This document shows, piece by piece, positions 40,639 to 50,482 of a stretch of DNA of 64,000 bases; the stretch's first letter is position 1; each line of letters starts with the position of its first letter. The notes below the pieces were generated by a model, which was given only the letters and a program-made list of their open reading frames with translations, did no database searches and was not told the origin of the DNA. This DNA comes from Methylobacterium sp. C25 (GTDB lineage: Bacteria; Pseudomonadota; Alphaproteobacteria; Rhizobiales; Beijerinckiaceae). Where the stretch lies: positions 78,653 through 142,652 of the forward strand of contig NZ_JAAUVI010000011.1 in assembly GCF_021352225.1 (NCBI RefSeq). Reading direction: 5' to 3'. Made by a program: the position numbers and the translations under genes.

Positions 40639-41910
40639 CTAGTTCGGAAGATGTGTATTCTTGGTTTCCGGCAGAAAGTAGAGTGCGGCCAGAGAAAGAA
40701 AATACAGACAAGTAAGAGCCAGGACGGTAGGTTGGTATCCGCCTAGACTGGAGAAAATAAATGCGGTCAGGACAGGCAGAGGAAAGGCGACAAGGCGGCC
40801 CAGGTTGAACACGACTCCTGAAGCCGTTGCCCGAATGCGTGTCGCGAACAGCTCGGGCAGATAGATCGGCATCCATGAGAACACGCCGAGCGTGAATATT
40901 CCGAGGATGAAGACTGCGATCAAACTCGGCAACAATGCCGGCGGAGCCAAATACATCAGGATGCCGGATAGAATGGCGCCTCCGAAGACGCAGGACATGT
41001 ACCGCTTGCGTCCGAGCGCCTCGGCCAGGAAACCGGCCGAGATGTAGCCGACGATGGCTCCTGCATTGTAGACGAGGGCGCTTATGCTGGCCCAGGTCGC
41101 GGCGTGGCGGCCCTCCTTGGCGGCGATCGCGCCGATGAAGGGGCCCGTGAGCGCGCTGATCGCGTAGAAGACCGACACGGTCACGGCAGCCATGACGAGG
41201 GTCGCGATCGCTCGCGAACGGGCTTCCCGGTCCTGAAGCAACTCGATCACGGTGAAGTCCCGCTTGATCGATGCGGATCGCCGCTCTGCAGCCGCCTCCT
41301 GCCAGAGCTTCGATTCACCGACCTCGCGACGGATGTAGATCAGGGCGATCGCCGGCAGGACGCCGATCACGAACATCAAGCGCCATGCTTCGGGTCCGAG
41401 CGGCTGGATCAACAGCCACAAGCCCGCAGCCAGGAAGAAGCCGAACCCATAGCCGGACTGCATGACTCCGAGCGCCTTCGCTCGGGCGTGGTCCGGCCAG
41501 GTCTCGGCGACCAACGCCGTGCCCGTGCTCCATTCGGAACCGAGAAACAGCCCGGTGAGAAAGCGCAACGTGATCAACGCGCCGATCGAATAGCTGGCGG
41601 CCGTCAGCGCGGTGAAAGCGCAGTAGCCGGCGATCGAGATCATCAGCATCTTCTTGCGGCCGACATAGTCCGCCAAGATGCTTCCGATGACCCCTCCGAC
41701 CGCCCAACCGGCGAGCGTGGCGCTCAATGCGGTGCCGATGCTGAGCCTCACTTCATCGGGGCCTGCGTTCGGGATGAGCGAGGCGATGGCCGCGCCGCCG
41801 ACGAGGATGAGGGTACTCGTCTCGAAACCATCGAACATCCAACCGATGAAACTGCTGGTCAGCACGCGTCGTTGAAGGGGCCCGATACGACCGTCACCTG
41901 CCTGGGTCAT
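40639..41910 (-). CDS. MFS transporter, aromatic acid/metabolite:H+ symporter type
   Basis: A 423-residue protein with 12 membrane segments. The family loop GGVIGSILADYVGRKKMLMI (between helices 2 and 3) is clear, and RFLTGLFLGSEWSTGTALVA is helix 4. PIYLPELFATRIRATASGV matches the AAHS/metabolite symporter branch. GGGAGGAC precedes the ATG. Lying between the dioxygenase subunits and an SDR, it probably imports the aromatic substrate. Confidence 0.85.
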   Translation of the reverse strand: MTQAGDGRIGPLQRRVLTSSFIGWMFDGFETSTLILVGGAAIASLIPNAGPDEVRLSIGTALSATLAGWAVGGVIGSILADYVGRKKMLMISIAGYCAFTALTAASYSIGALITLRFLTGLFLGSEWSTGTALVAETWPDHARAKALGVMQSGYGFGFFLAAGLWLLIQPLGPEAWRLMFVIGVLPAIALIYIRREVGESKLWQEAAAERRSASIKRDFTVIELLQDREARSRAIATLVMAAVTVSVFYAISALTGPFIGAIAAKEGRHAATWASISALVYNAGAIVGYISAGFLAEALGRKRYMSCVFGGAILSGILMYLAPPALLPSLIAVFILGIFTLGVFSWMPIYLPELFATRIRATASGVVFNLGRLVAFPLPVLTAFIFSSLGGYQPTVLALTCLYFLSLAALYFLPETKNTHLPN

Positions 41911-41967
41911 GCGTCCTCCCGTCCAGTCTTCGCTGGATCGCTCGTGTTGTCCGCCGATGGTGCGGCT

Positions 41968-42234
41968 TCAGTTTTTGATTTCGGCCCGCATGCGTCGGTT
42001 GAAGACCGGAAGAGCGAGCCCGCAGATCTCGAACCTGCTGAGGATCAGGAGCAGAAACGCCGAGGCGCCGTGCCGGTAGAGCCAGCCCACGTCGCCGGAG
42101 AGGACCGCCTCCCGCTCCCCGAGGCTCAGCGGCACGGTCGCCAGCGCGGCCGCGGGTTCGGACTGCATCCGCGCCCGAAAGGCGGCGTCATGCAGGATGC
42201 GGCGACAGAGCTTCTCGACGTGATAGGCACTCAT
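41968..42234 (-). CDS. Extradiol dioxygenase small (LigA-type) subunit
   Basis: An 88-residue helical protein like the alpha subunit of protocatechuate 4,5-dioxygenase: SAYHVEKLCRRILHDAAFRA, SEPAAALATVPLSLGEREAV, LYRHGASAFLLLILSRFEIC. The small subunit closes the active site of the LigB partner. Its start overlaps the LigB stop (ATGA), showing coupled translation. Confidence 0.8.
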   Translation of the reverse strand: MSAYHVEKLCRRILHDAAFRARMQSEPAAALATVPLSLGEREAVLSGDVGWLYRHGASAFLLLILSRFEICGLALPVFNRRMRAEIKN

Positions 42235-43076
42235 TGGTCGACCCCTTTCGGGGTCCAGGCCGCGAAGGCGTTGCCCAGTTCCGGCTGATTGACGAGGATG
42301 TCGGGCGTGGCCGGGCCGACCGCGCCGAGCGCGGCTATCCAGGTGAGGAGCTCTCCGGCCACGTTCCCGGCTTCGAGCATCCGTTCCTGGCTCGCCGCCT
42401 CGATCAGGGTCTCGATCTGTCCGGTCCGGATCTGATCGAGCACCCAACTCGCCCAGTCCGGGTCGGGGACGCCGAAGGTCTTGTTCTCGAAGGCGCGGGG
42501 TCCGCCGATCTCGAGGCTCAGTGAACCGCTGGCGAGGATGGCGACCCGCTGCTCGCTGCTCCAACGCGCTATCGCCTCCGCCAGCGAGCGGCCCAGGCGG
42601 TGGCAACGGCGGCTGCTCGGAAGGGGCGGGACGATGCAGTTGATGAAGACCGTGACGATCGGAACCGACATCTCGGGCGTGAGGAAGTGAAGCGGAACGA
42701 GGTGCGCATGGTCGAGCTGGAATTCCAGCGAGCGCGCGACATCGAACTCGTCCGCGACGAGGTGGCCGAGGAGATGCCGGGCGAGATCGGAGGCGACCTT
42801 GACCTCGTACCAGGGCATCTCCGGTGTCTGGTCACTCGGTCCGGCCGTACGGTCCGCCAGCCCGATCGCGAAGGTGGGCCAGTTGTCGAGAAAGAACGTG
42901 TTGAAATGATCGTTGCTGATGGAGACGACCACGTCCGGGCGTGCCGCTGCCAGATGGTGTCCGATCTCGCCGAAGAGGCGCGCCGTTTCGGAACGCTCTC
43001 CATTCGCCTTCACCTCGGCCACGAAGCTTGGAGTATGCGGCACGACATAAGCTGCGACGACGTCCGCCAAGAGCAT
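42231..43076 (-). CDS. Class III extradiol ring-cleavage dioxygenase catalytic (LigB-type) subunit
   Basis: A 281-residue Fe(II) enzyme that opens catechol-type rings next to the hydroxyls. The first iron His is in AAYVVPHTPSFVAEV (about residue 14), the second in VVSISNDHFNTFFLDNWP (about residue 57), and LEFQLDHAHLVPLHFLTPEM carries the acid/base His. The substrate is unknown; gallate, protocatechuate and related acids fit the family. It is the first gene of the operon LigB-LigA-MFS-SDR. Confidence 0.9.
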   Translation of the reverse strand: MLLADVVAAYVVPHTPSFVAEVKANGERSETARLFGEIGHHLAAARPDVVVSISNDHFNTFFLDNWPTFAIGLADRTAGPSDQTPEMPWYEVKVASDLARHLLGHLVADEFDVARSLEFQLDHAHLVPLHFLTPEMSVPIVTVFINCIVPPLPSSRRCHRLGRSLAEAIARWSSEQRVAILASGSLSLEIGGPRAFENKTFGVPDPDWASWVLDQIRTGQIETLIEAASQERMLEAGNVAGELLTWIAALGAVGPATPDILVNQPELGNAFAAWTPKGVDQ

Positions 43077-43192
43077 CTGCTTTCATGACCGGCCGGCACG
43101 GGGCGTGCGGCAACGGGAGACAGATGCGTTTCACAGCTATGGGGTTTGGAGTCTTTGGCGCTTCGTTTCAGACTCCTGAAAAAGCAGGTGGC

Positions 43193-46057
43193 TCAGTCCG
43201 CATCGGAGAGTCGCGAGACGTACCAGCTTCGAGCCGCCCGCCAGTCCCGCGACGACACTCCGCTCGGGAACAGGTCGAGGTATGGTTCGAGGAGCACGCG
43301 TGCCTCGTCCCGACGACCATGATCGGTGAGAAGCTTCACCAGATCGAACACGACCCGCAGGCCGAGAGCGGGGGCCTCCTGGCGTTCGGCGATGTCCAGA
43401 GCCCGCCTCAGCTCGCGCTCGCGCGAGGCCGGAGTGGGATCGGTGATCTGCGCGCGAACCCGCAGAAATTCCGGCCAGGCCCAGTGTGCCTCGTCTCGGC
43501 CGTCGTCGACGCGTTCGGCCAGTCGCAAGAACGCTTCGCGGGCGGGATGATCGACATCGGCGTTGATGAGCAGATCCGTGATGAGCGTCGAATAGAGCGG
43601 ATCGAAGTCCATGCCGCTGGCAGCCGCGAAGACACGCTCGATGCGGCCTTGCGGATGTTCGTCGTTGCCGGTCGTGGCCCAGGCCATAAACAACTCGCCG
43701 TACACTTTCCAGAACCCGAGACCATGCCGGCTCGCGGTCTGGACGAGCAGCGGCGCCGCGCGTTCGACGGCTGTCTCGTCACCGTTCAGGGCATGAACCA
43801 TGCACCACCCCTCGGCGAGCGCGCAGCAGAGCGTGCAGGCGTGGTCGAGAGCGCGCGCTTTTTCCAAGGCATCACGCGCGACGTCGATGGCCGTCGAGAA
43901 CTGACCTTCGATCCAGAATATGCGCGACAGGAAGGCGAGCCCGGCGACGCGTTGGTCGAGACCGAAGCGAAAGCGCTGAACCGGAGGATGCCGATCGTAC
44001 CATCCGAGTGACGTCTCGATCAGGCGGCGTCCCTCGGCATGCTCGCCCAGGAAGTGATGGGAGACACCCGCGATACGCTGTCCGGCGGCAAAGGCCTCAC
44101 GGTCGTGTCCAAGACTGGCCTGCTCCATCATCTCTCGTGCATGGCGAAGTGAGCCCGCATAGTCGCCGCAACGCAGATGAAAGAGCCACAATCCGTAATG
44201 AGCCTGGAGCCCGACTTCGACGTCGGAGAGTTCCGCGGCGAGTTCGAGGGCACGGCTCCAGGCATTCCTGGTTTCCGCAACGGGGCCTTTCGCCCATGTC
44301 AGGCAGGCGCCGAGCGCCTTCTGGGCAGCCATCTCGGCCTGAGAATGGATCGGACCCTGGATCGCGATCCCGCCAAGAATCTCGGAGATCCGGCGTTGGC
44401 CTTCGTCGTGTTGGGAGTGCTGAATCCAGAATGGCGCCGATTGTGAGAGGATCGTGACGCCCAGGTCGACATCGCCGGACGCGGAAAGCGCCCAGTCGAG
44501 GGCGGCCCGGATATCGTCCAGGCCGGTTGCGTGACGGTTCAGCCAGTCTTCGGTGGGCAAGATCCGCCAATCGACGGAGGCTTCCTCGGACATCGCGGCC
44601 GTGAAGCTCGCGTGCCGACGGGCGATCCCCTCGACCTCGTTGCTCTCGGCAAGCTTCTCCAGCCCGTAGAAGCGGATCGTCTCCAGCATGTGGAAGTGGG
44701 GTTCCGGCCTCACGGCATCGACGAGAAGGAGGGATTTTTCCTCAAGCTCGCCGATCAAGTCTGCCGTCTGCCATTGCTCGTCCAGGTCCCCGGCCGCGAC
44801 CTGATGCGCGGCTTCTGCCGTGAAGGCCGCCGGAAATGCAGCCACGCGCCGGAACAGCCGCTTCGCCTCTGGGCTGAGCAAGTCGTGGCTCCAGTCTACC
44901 GCGCTGCGCAGGGTCCGGTGCCGGGCCAGAACCGTTCTGCGCCCGGCGGTCAGAAGCTTGAATCGATCGTCCAATCCGGTGAGCACGCCGGTCACGCCGA
45001 GCGCGGCAACCCGGGCCGCCGCGAGTTCCAAGGCGAGCGGGATTCCATCGAGCCGTCGGCAAATCTCACCGACATCGCAGGCATTGGCGTCCAGAAGCTG
45101 GAATTCGCGGGCCCTCTCCTTTGCCCTTTCCACGAAGAGCTCCACCGCCGGATGTCCGAGCGCCTCGCTCGCTTCGCGCACGGTCTTGGGCGGCACCGCG
45201 AGCGGACCCAGCCGAAAGACGTGCTCTCCCGGCATGCCGAGCGGCTCCTGGGCCGTACCAAGGACGCTCAGATTCGCGCTGACGTGCAGGAGGTTCGCCA
45301 AGACCTCGGCGACCGCCTCCACGACATGCTCGCAATTGTCGACCACCAACAGGATGCGGCGGTGTTCGACATAGCTCCTGAGCCGACCGGGCTGACGTAG
45401 GACCGAAGCCGGGATGGAGAGCGCTGCGCCGATCGTCGGCCAGACGAGTTGGTCCTCGGACAGTTTGCCGAGCTCTGCCAGGAACACGCCGTCAGGAAAC
45501 GCGGGGACGAGCCGACGACCGGCCTCGTTGGCGAGTCGCGTCTTGCCGACGCCTCCCGGTCCCACGATGGTCACGAGCCTGGCGCGACCCAGGAGCCCCT
45601 CGATCTCCGACATCTCCGTCGATCGGCCGATCAGGCTCGTGATGGGGTTCGTCAGGGTGCACGTCGCAGCGCGCTGCGGCGGCTCGGCAGGGAGCTGCGC
45701 CTGCCCCTCGATCGCGTCCGTTCCGGGCAGAAGGCGGTAGCCGCGTCCGAACTCGGTCGAGAGCAAGTCCCTGTCGGGTCCAAGCGCCTTCCTGAGCGCA
45801 GAGATCTGCGCCTGGAGATTGTTCTCCTCGACGACCGCCCCGCTCCAGACCTTCTCGATCAGCTCGTCTTTTCCAACCAGACTGCCGCGGGCCTCGACGA
45901 GCACGCACAGTAGATCAAAAGCGCGTGCCCTCAACTCTACTCGTTGGCCCCCCCTCACGAGGATGCGCATCTCCGGGTAGATATAGTGGCATCCAAACCG
46001 GTGCCCCAACCCGTTGGAGAGGCCTAGTTCAACAGACAAAGGCGCGCGTGCTCGCAT
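43193..46057 (-). CDS. Winged-helix / ATPase / TPR transcriptional regulator
   Basis: A 954-residue regulator. Residues 28-115 are an OmpR-type winged helix (VELRARAFDLLCVLVEARGS, VVEENNLQAQISALRKALG). An NB-ARC-like ATPase follows: Walker A ARLVTIVGPGGVGKTRLANE near residue 172, Walker B RRILLVVDNCEHVVEAVAEV, and DGIPLALELAAARVAALGVT. Residues ~500-950 are TPR-like helical repeats. This build resembles large ATP-dependent activators that sense a ligand through the repeats. It lies 116 bp upstream of the LigB-type gene on the same strand and is its likely regulator. Confidence 0.85.
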   Translation of the reverse strand: MRARAPLSVELGLSNGLGHRFGCHYIYPEMRILVRGGQRVELRARAFDLLCVLVEARGSLVGKDELIEKVWSGAVVEENNLQAQISALRKALGPDRDLLSTEFGRGYRLLPGTDAIEGQAQLPAEPPQRAATCTLTNPITSLIGRSTEMSEIEGLLGRARLVTIVGPGGVGKTRLANEAGRRLVPAFPDGVFLAELGKLSEDQLVWPTIGAALSIPASVLRQPGRLRSYVEHRRILLVVDNCEHVVEAVAEVLANLLHVSANLSVLGTAQEPLGMPGEHVFRLGPLAVPPKTVREASEALGHPAVELFVERAKERAREFQLLDANACDVGEICRRLDGIPLALELAAARVAALGVTGVLTGLDDRFKLLTAGRRTVLARHRTLRSAVDWSHDLLSPEAKRLFRRVAAFPAAFTAEAAHQVAAGDLDEQWQTADLIGELEEKSLLLVDAVRPEPHFHMLETIRFYGLEKLAESNEVEGIARRHASFTAAMSEEASVDWRILPTEDWLNRHATGLDDIRAALDWALSASGDVDLGVTILSQSAPFWIQHSQHDEGQRRISEILGGIAIQGPIHSQAEMAAQKALGACLTWAKGPVAETRNAWSRALELAAELSDVEVGLQAHYGLWLFHLRCGDYAGSLRHAREMMEQASLGHDREAFAAGQRIAGVSHHFLGEHAEGRRLIETSLGWYDRHPPVQRFRFGLDQRVAGLAFLSRIFWIEGQFSTAIDVARDALEKARALDHACTLCCALAEGWCMVHALNGDETAVERAAPLLVQTASRHGLGFWKVYGELFMAWATTGNDEHPQGRIERVFAAASGMDFDPLYSTLITDLLINADVDHPAREAFLRLAERVDDGRDEAHWAWPEFLRVRAQITDPTPASRERELRRALDIAERQEAPALGLRVVFDLVKLLTDHGRRDEARVLLEPYLDLFPSGVSSRDWRAARSWYVSRLSDAD

Positions 46058-46479
46058 CCGACGAACGTAACGGCACTACTCGCCGGTGTCTCGATGTGCC
46101 GCCCCCAGCAAAGGTACTCGGAGAACGTTCCGACCGGCGAACCCGGACGGGCGGCTGAGCGCCCAACCTAGTAGTGCCGGGCTTTAGATTGCAGGCCCGG
46201 AAGCGAACATCGATGTTGGGAGGCTGAAGACCGAGTTGGGAGATTACCTGCTGGACTGCTCTCGGGGTGTCATATTTAAGCAGCTGACGCACGACATTCA
46301 CCTGGCGTTGGCCGAACAAAATCAGAAGGATTTCATTGAAAATTGCGCGTTAAGTAGACGGTGCAAGATTGCGGCATTCACACCAACTGCATGTCATCAG
46401 GTTTCAGTTTCAAACGCCGAGCTATGTCGCGAAACAGGCGAACGACCACGACAACGTCGCCGTACGTCAAGGCCTTCTT
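46058..46479. other. 422-bp gap upstream of the regulator
   Basis: No convincing gene. The part next to 46480 is AT-richer, like the phosphonate module beside it. Inverted GCCSGG-type stretches near 46160-46200 are too weak to name. Confidence 0.4.
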
Positions 46480-47796
46480 CTATCGTTTAATCAAAACCGC
46501 GCATGTTCCACTCAGAGCACAACACGTTCCGACAACTATAAATACAAGAGCCGTGTTGTGCCCGATATCTAGCAAATGACCGATAGCGGGCTCGGCGAGT
46601 CCGGCAAACAGATAGGAATAAGTGCTCATGACGCCAGTTGCCGTTCCAGCCCGTTGACGTCCGACAAGATCCGGTACTAGAGCCCAAAAGGTCGCATGCG
46701 GTCCGTAGACGAAAAATCCGCAAAGAAATAGCACGACTATCGCCCAAATGCTTGAGATCGGTAGAGTATACATCACGGCCGTCGCGCCTACTGCCAACAG
46801 CATGTACAGAGCAATCGGCTTCCAGCGCACTGATCCGAAAAACCGGTCAGAGATCCACCCATTCGAAAGCGCACCGAATGCCATACCGACTGGGAGCGCG
46901 ACAGTGATCCACCGTGCATTGAGACCCGTGACTTCGCCCAATTTTGCTGTGGCCTCCAGAAAATGTACTGGTACCCAGACAACGAGACCGTATCGAGCGG
47001 CATTGTTGAAACCCAGTGCAACTCCGCCGATATGGATTTTTAAGTTTGATAGGATCGCTTTGTAACGCTCCCTCGAGCTTTCCGGCTCTGCATCGGATGC
47101 GTCCGCAGCACATTCTTTTTCCGCATCCGCATCGACCTCGCGTTTAAAACCCATATCTTCTGGATTGTCGCGAACCACAAAATAGAAGACAATTCCCGCG
47201 ACCATCAGCAATACGACGGGAAGACGAAAGACCCATCTCCATTCGAGATGAAATGTGTCTACGACCAGCAGTCCCAGGACATAGGTGACGACAGACGACA
47301 TTCCTGCTGCGAACAGGTATAATCCGTAGACTTTCCCGCGCTCAGCTTTTGTCCACCAATTCGAGATAATACGACTGCCTGGCGCAAATCCCAGCGCTTG
47401 CAAATATCCATTGAGCCACCAGCTCACCAGGAGAGACTTGTAGCCGACAGAAAAGCTCACCACCCAATTCATCAGACTCGATGAGATGGCACCTGCTGTA
47501 ACGATCCTTCGACCGCCGTACTTGTCGCCGAGATTGCCGTTTATCGCTTGACCGATAGCATAGCCCCAAAGCATCCCGGCAGATACCCAGCCGATAAGCT
47601 GTTTACTCACATTGAATTCAGCTTGAATTCCAGGAATCGCAAATCCGAGCGTCTGGCGACCCGTATAATAAAAAAGATAACAGAACATCACGATCAACAG
47701 CATTCGCCATTGAATAGCTCGATAACCCACCTGCGCCTTGGTCGAAACCGGCTCGCCGATCAGTTTAGACGGACTTTGGCTTATCGGCCTGTTCAT
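46480..47796 (-). CDS. OPA-family MFS transporter, probable phosphonate uptake
   Basis: A 438-residue 12-helix transporter of the organophosphate:phosphate antiporter type (GlpT/UhpT-like): FCYLFYYTGRQTLGFAIPGI, GWVSAGMLWGYAIGQAINGN, LGDKYGGRRIVTAGAI, SWWLNGYLQALGFAPGSRII. The ATG at 47796 is preceded by GGGAGAAACG; the frame is open upstream but that part is not protein-like. It sits downstream of the phosphonoacetate hydrolase gene, so phosphonoacetate or a related phosphonate is the likely cargo. It is AT-richer than its neighbours. Confidence 0.85.
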   Translation of the reverse strand: MNRPISQSPSKLIGEPVSTKAQVGYRAIQWRMLLIVMFCYLFYYTGRQTLGFAIPGIQAEFNVSKQLIGWVSAGMLWGYAIGQAINGNLGDKYGGRRIVTAGAISSSLMNWVVSFSVGYKSLLVSWWLNGYLQALGFAPGSRIISNWWTKAERGKVYGLYLFAAGMSSVVTYVLGLLVVDTFHLEWRWVFRLPVVLLMVAGIVFYFVVRDNPEDMGFKREVDADAEKECAADASDAEPESSRERYKAILSNLKIHIGGVALGFNNAARYGLVVWVPVHFLEATAKLGEVTGLNARWITVALPVGMAFGALSNGWISDRFFGSVRWKPIALYMLLAVGATAVMYTLPISSIWAIVVLFLCGFFVYGPHATFWALVPDLVGRQRAGTATGVMSTYSYLFAGLAEPAIGHLLDIGHNTALVFIVVGTCCALSGTCAVLIKR

Positions 47797-48131
47797 TCGT
47801 TTCTCCCATGGCTCAGCCCCGGCGTTATTTTTCTTATGATTTTGTTTTCTAGATTCTTGTGTCGCCACGCGCGGCGAACAAAGTGAGACGACGTATAACG
47901 ACGTAAATTTCTCAGAAAAACGACAATATGGCCGCAATTAAAAATTCGATTATTTGAACTTGATCAAAATATGACACTATATTAAGATCGCGATGTCGCA
48001 ATTTGCGAAATGTATAACGATCAGCTTGTCACAATTATTGAAAGATGGTCGACAAGCTGCTCTTGTGGAAATGCTATGGTCGACGAGGCGGGCGACGGAT
48101 GCCCACCTCGGATCGGATCGCGGCCTGTCGC
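47797..48131. other. 335-bp AT-rich gap between hydrolase and transporter genes
   Basis: Markedly AT-rich compared with the window, without coding frames. It probably carries a separate promoter for the transporter, and its base composition hints at horizontal acquisition of the module. Confidence 0.5.
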
Positions 48132-49403
48132 CTATCCAATGCCATTCAAAGCAAAATCGAAGACGTCGAGATTGCGAAGCACGCCCGTTTGCGCTCGTTC
48201 TTGGTATTCGGGCTTGAGTGGCCGCGACAGCAGGAAGGGCACCCGTTGTTCCCCGATGCCCCCATGAGAGCGTAGGCGGTGATCTCCGAGGGCCGAGAGG
48301 TCGTGGTCCTCGCGTCGTGCGCCGACGACGGTTGCCCGATCCGAGAACACCGCGAAATCCCCCTCGCGATCCGGTGGAAGCTGGAAGCGTTCGCACACGG
48401 TTGCCCGATCGAGCACCAGCTCGATGCCAGGAAGCGAGCGGGCGAAGCTCATCATGGCCTTTGTGTCGCCTGGCTTGAGCATGTGGACACGCACAAAACC
48501 ACCGAGCGCGCCGTGGTGGCGCACAAAGGGATCGGCAATCGGGCAGATCACTCGGACGCTTCCCGATCCGAAGTGCTCGTTCAAAGCATCCTCGACGTAG
48601 GTGACATTGGGCTGGCCGTCGGCGCCGGACTTGTCGGCCATGCCGTGATCGGCCGTCAGCGCCACCGTCGCGCCGAGCTCGATCATCCGTGCGATCCGGC
48701 GGTCTACTTCGCCATGGAAGCGGTTCGATTCAGCTTCGCCTGGCGCGTACTTGTGCTGAACGTAGTCCGAGGTCGAAAGATACATCAGCCCCGGCTTAGT
48801 GGTCTCGAGTAGCTTGATCCCAGCATCGAGGGCGAAAAGCGAGAGATCCGCGGAATACTGGTCGGGCCTGCTTCGGCCGACAAGCTCCTCGCCTCCCGAT
48901 ACACCCAACGCCGACAGGTCGGCCGTGTCTGGCTGTTCGGACGAGAAGGCGATGCCGTCCATCTCGTAGGCTAGCACCTTCAAAAGCTTGTCCTTGGCGG
49001 TCACGACGGCGGTCTTCACGTCCGCCCTGCTCACCGCACCGAGGATAGTCCCACAACGAAGGCGGCGGGCATCCGTCACCATGATCTCTTCGCCTGTCTC
49101 GGCATCGAGATAATAGTTGCCGTTGATACCGTGCACTGCCGGAGGCACGCCGGTGACGATCGAAGTGTTGTTCGTGTTTGTGGTGGTGGGCAAAGACGCT
49201 AGCGCAGTTCCCAAATATCCCGTTTTCTGAATCGCTGCGATCGTAGGCAGAGTCCCGTCTTTGATCCCCTTCTCCAGGTATTCGGGATCGAAGCCGTCAA
49301 GGCAGATTACGATTACGGGTTGTTTCGGCAACGCGTAAGTGCGCCCGTTAGCCTCGACGTGCGTCGCCGCATGCAAATCAGGGGCTGAGGATGTCTGCGA
49401 CAT
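48132..49403 (-). CDS. phnA: Phosphonoacetate hydrolase
   Basis: A 423-residue zinc enzyme of the alkaline phosphatase superfamily that splits phosphonoacetate into acetate and phosphate. VIVICLDGFDPEYLEKGIKD carries the first metal Asp, LASLPTTTNTNNTSIVTGVP the nucleophile Thr, TSDYVQHKYAPGEAE and ATVALTADHGMADKSGADGQ the remaining metal ligands. SHGGIGEQRVPFLLSRPL is the C-terminal His motif. The ATG at 49403 is preferred to a TTG at 49415. A LysR gene is divergent at 49568, as in known phnA loci. Confidence 0.9.
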   Translation of the reverse strand: MSQTSSAPDLHAATHVEANGRTYALPKQPVIVICLDGFDPEYLEKGIKDGTLPTIAAIQKTGYLGTALASLPTTTNTNNTSIVTGVPPAVHGINGNYYLDAETGEEIMVTDARRLRCGTILGAVSRADVKTAVVTAKDKLLKVLAYEMDGIAFSSEQPDTADLSALGVSGGEELVGRSRPDQYSADLSLFALDAGIKLLETTKPGLMYLSTSDYVQHKYAPGEAESNRFHGEVDRRIARMIELGATVALTADHGMADKSGADGQPNVTYVEDALNEHFGSGSVRVICPIADPFVRHHGALGGFVRVHMLKPGDTKAMMSFARSLPGIELVLDRATVCERFQLPPDREGDFAVFSDRATVVGARREDHDLSALGDHRLRSHGGIGEQRVPFLLSRPLKPEYQERAQTGVLRNLDVFDFALNGIG

Positions 49404-49567
49404 ATCTTGATCCAATATTGGCGACCGGTTCGCGACCTGGCCTCTAAGCGGTATATTAGTGTCAGTTGATATGTGATAATCAATCGAATAAAGCGCACCT
49501 AAATGTGCGAAAAAGGAACAGATTGCTTCAGCGTGGCGATGCGTCAGCGCAAGCGGAGGACAGCGAC

Positions 49568-50482
49568 TTGAACGAACGTGAACTTCCCCTCAACGCCCTC
49601 CGCTCGTTTGCTGTTGCTGCCCAATCGCCCAGCTTGGAAGCCGCGGCTAGGCGCCTCGGCGTTACTCATGGCGCTGTGAGCAAGCAGATTGCTTCGCTGG
49701 AGGCTTGGCTTGGGCAGAGTCTCTTCGCTCGCCAGGGTCGCACGCTGCAACTCACGCCGTATGGGAAGATCCTTGCGGACAGGGTGATAGAGTCGATCCG
49801 ACAGATGGGCGCGGCATGTGACTACGTTCGGAGAGATCGCTCGCGCAAAGTCATCTCCGTCGAAGCACCTGCGACCTTCGCGATGTATTTCCTTCTCCCG
49901 CGCATCAAGAAATTCGAGGTGCAACACCCAAAACTCTCCGTATGGATCGCAACACGTTTGACCGGCCAGACACCAGATTTCTCACAAAACGATGTCGTCA
50001 TCAGTCGAGGCCAACTCTCGAAGGGGGGCACACGTGTTGGATCCGCGAAGTTTCTATTTGAAGAAAAGTTGACACCGGTCAGCGCAAATTCTCTTCTGAA
50101 AGAAACGCCCATCCGAAAGCCGGCCGATTTGCGAAAGCACAAGTCTATTGCCTCCTCAAGCCGGCCGGGCGACTGGGAGGCTTGGTTCGAGAGAGCGGGG
50201 TTGGGAAGTCCGTTGATCGAAGGCGGTCATCGCTTCGATCATCTGAATGTCGCTCTCCACGCAGTGCGCGACGGTTTAGGGTCAACTATTGCGCCCCGGC
50301 AGCTCTTCTATGACAACATAAATCAATACCAGCTTCGTTGTCCTCTCCCGGATATATTTTATCCTGGCGAGTCGTACTTCGCCTATTTGGCCTTCAAACC
50401 TGAAACGACAGAATCCCAGGCTTTTATATCATGGCTTGAGGACGAATGTAGGTGCGCCGAAGGTGAGCAGCGAGGCGCTTAG
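49568..50482 (+). CDS. LysR-family regulator of the phosphonoacetate genes
   Basis: A 304-residue regulator. The helix-turn-helix is LPLNALRSFAVAAQSPSLEA, AARRLGVTHGAVSKQIASLE. The effector domain starts near residue 95 (VISVEAPATFAMYFLLPRIK). The TTG at 49568 is chosen because the family starts a few residues before LPLNALR and GGAG lies about 10 bases upstream; an earlier TTG at 49466 adds 34 non-typical residues. It is divergent from phnA and probably activates it in response to the phosphonate. Confidence 0.85.
   Translation: MNERELPLNALRSFAVAAQSPSLEAAARRLGVTHGAVSKQIASLEAWLGQSLFARQGRTLQLTPYGKILADRVIESIRQMGAACDYVRRDRSRKVISVEAPATFAMYFLLPRIKKFEVQHPKLSVWIATRLTGQTPDFSQNDVVISRGQLSKGGTRVGSAKFLFEEKLTPVSANSLLKETPIRKPADLRKHKSIASSSRPGDWEAWFERAGLGSPLIEGGHRFDHLNVALHAVRDGLGSTIAPRQLFYDNINQYQLRCPLPDIFYPGESYFAYLAFKPETTESQAFISWLEDECRCAEGEQRGA

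Noticed and set aside
41104..42288. 394-codon frame antisense to the MFS gene
   Set aside because: Composition is that of reverse-complement coding DNA (rich in Arg, Asp, Glu, His); the transporter on the other strand is certain.
42941..44011. 356-codon frame antisense to the LigB-type and regulator genes
   Set aside because: It crosses two well-supported genes and their gap, and has no recognisable domain.
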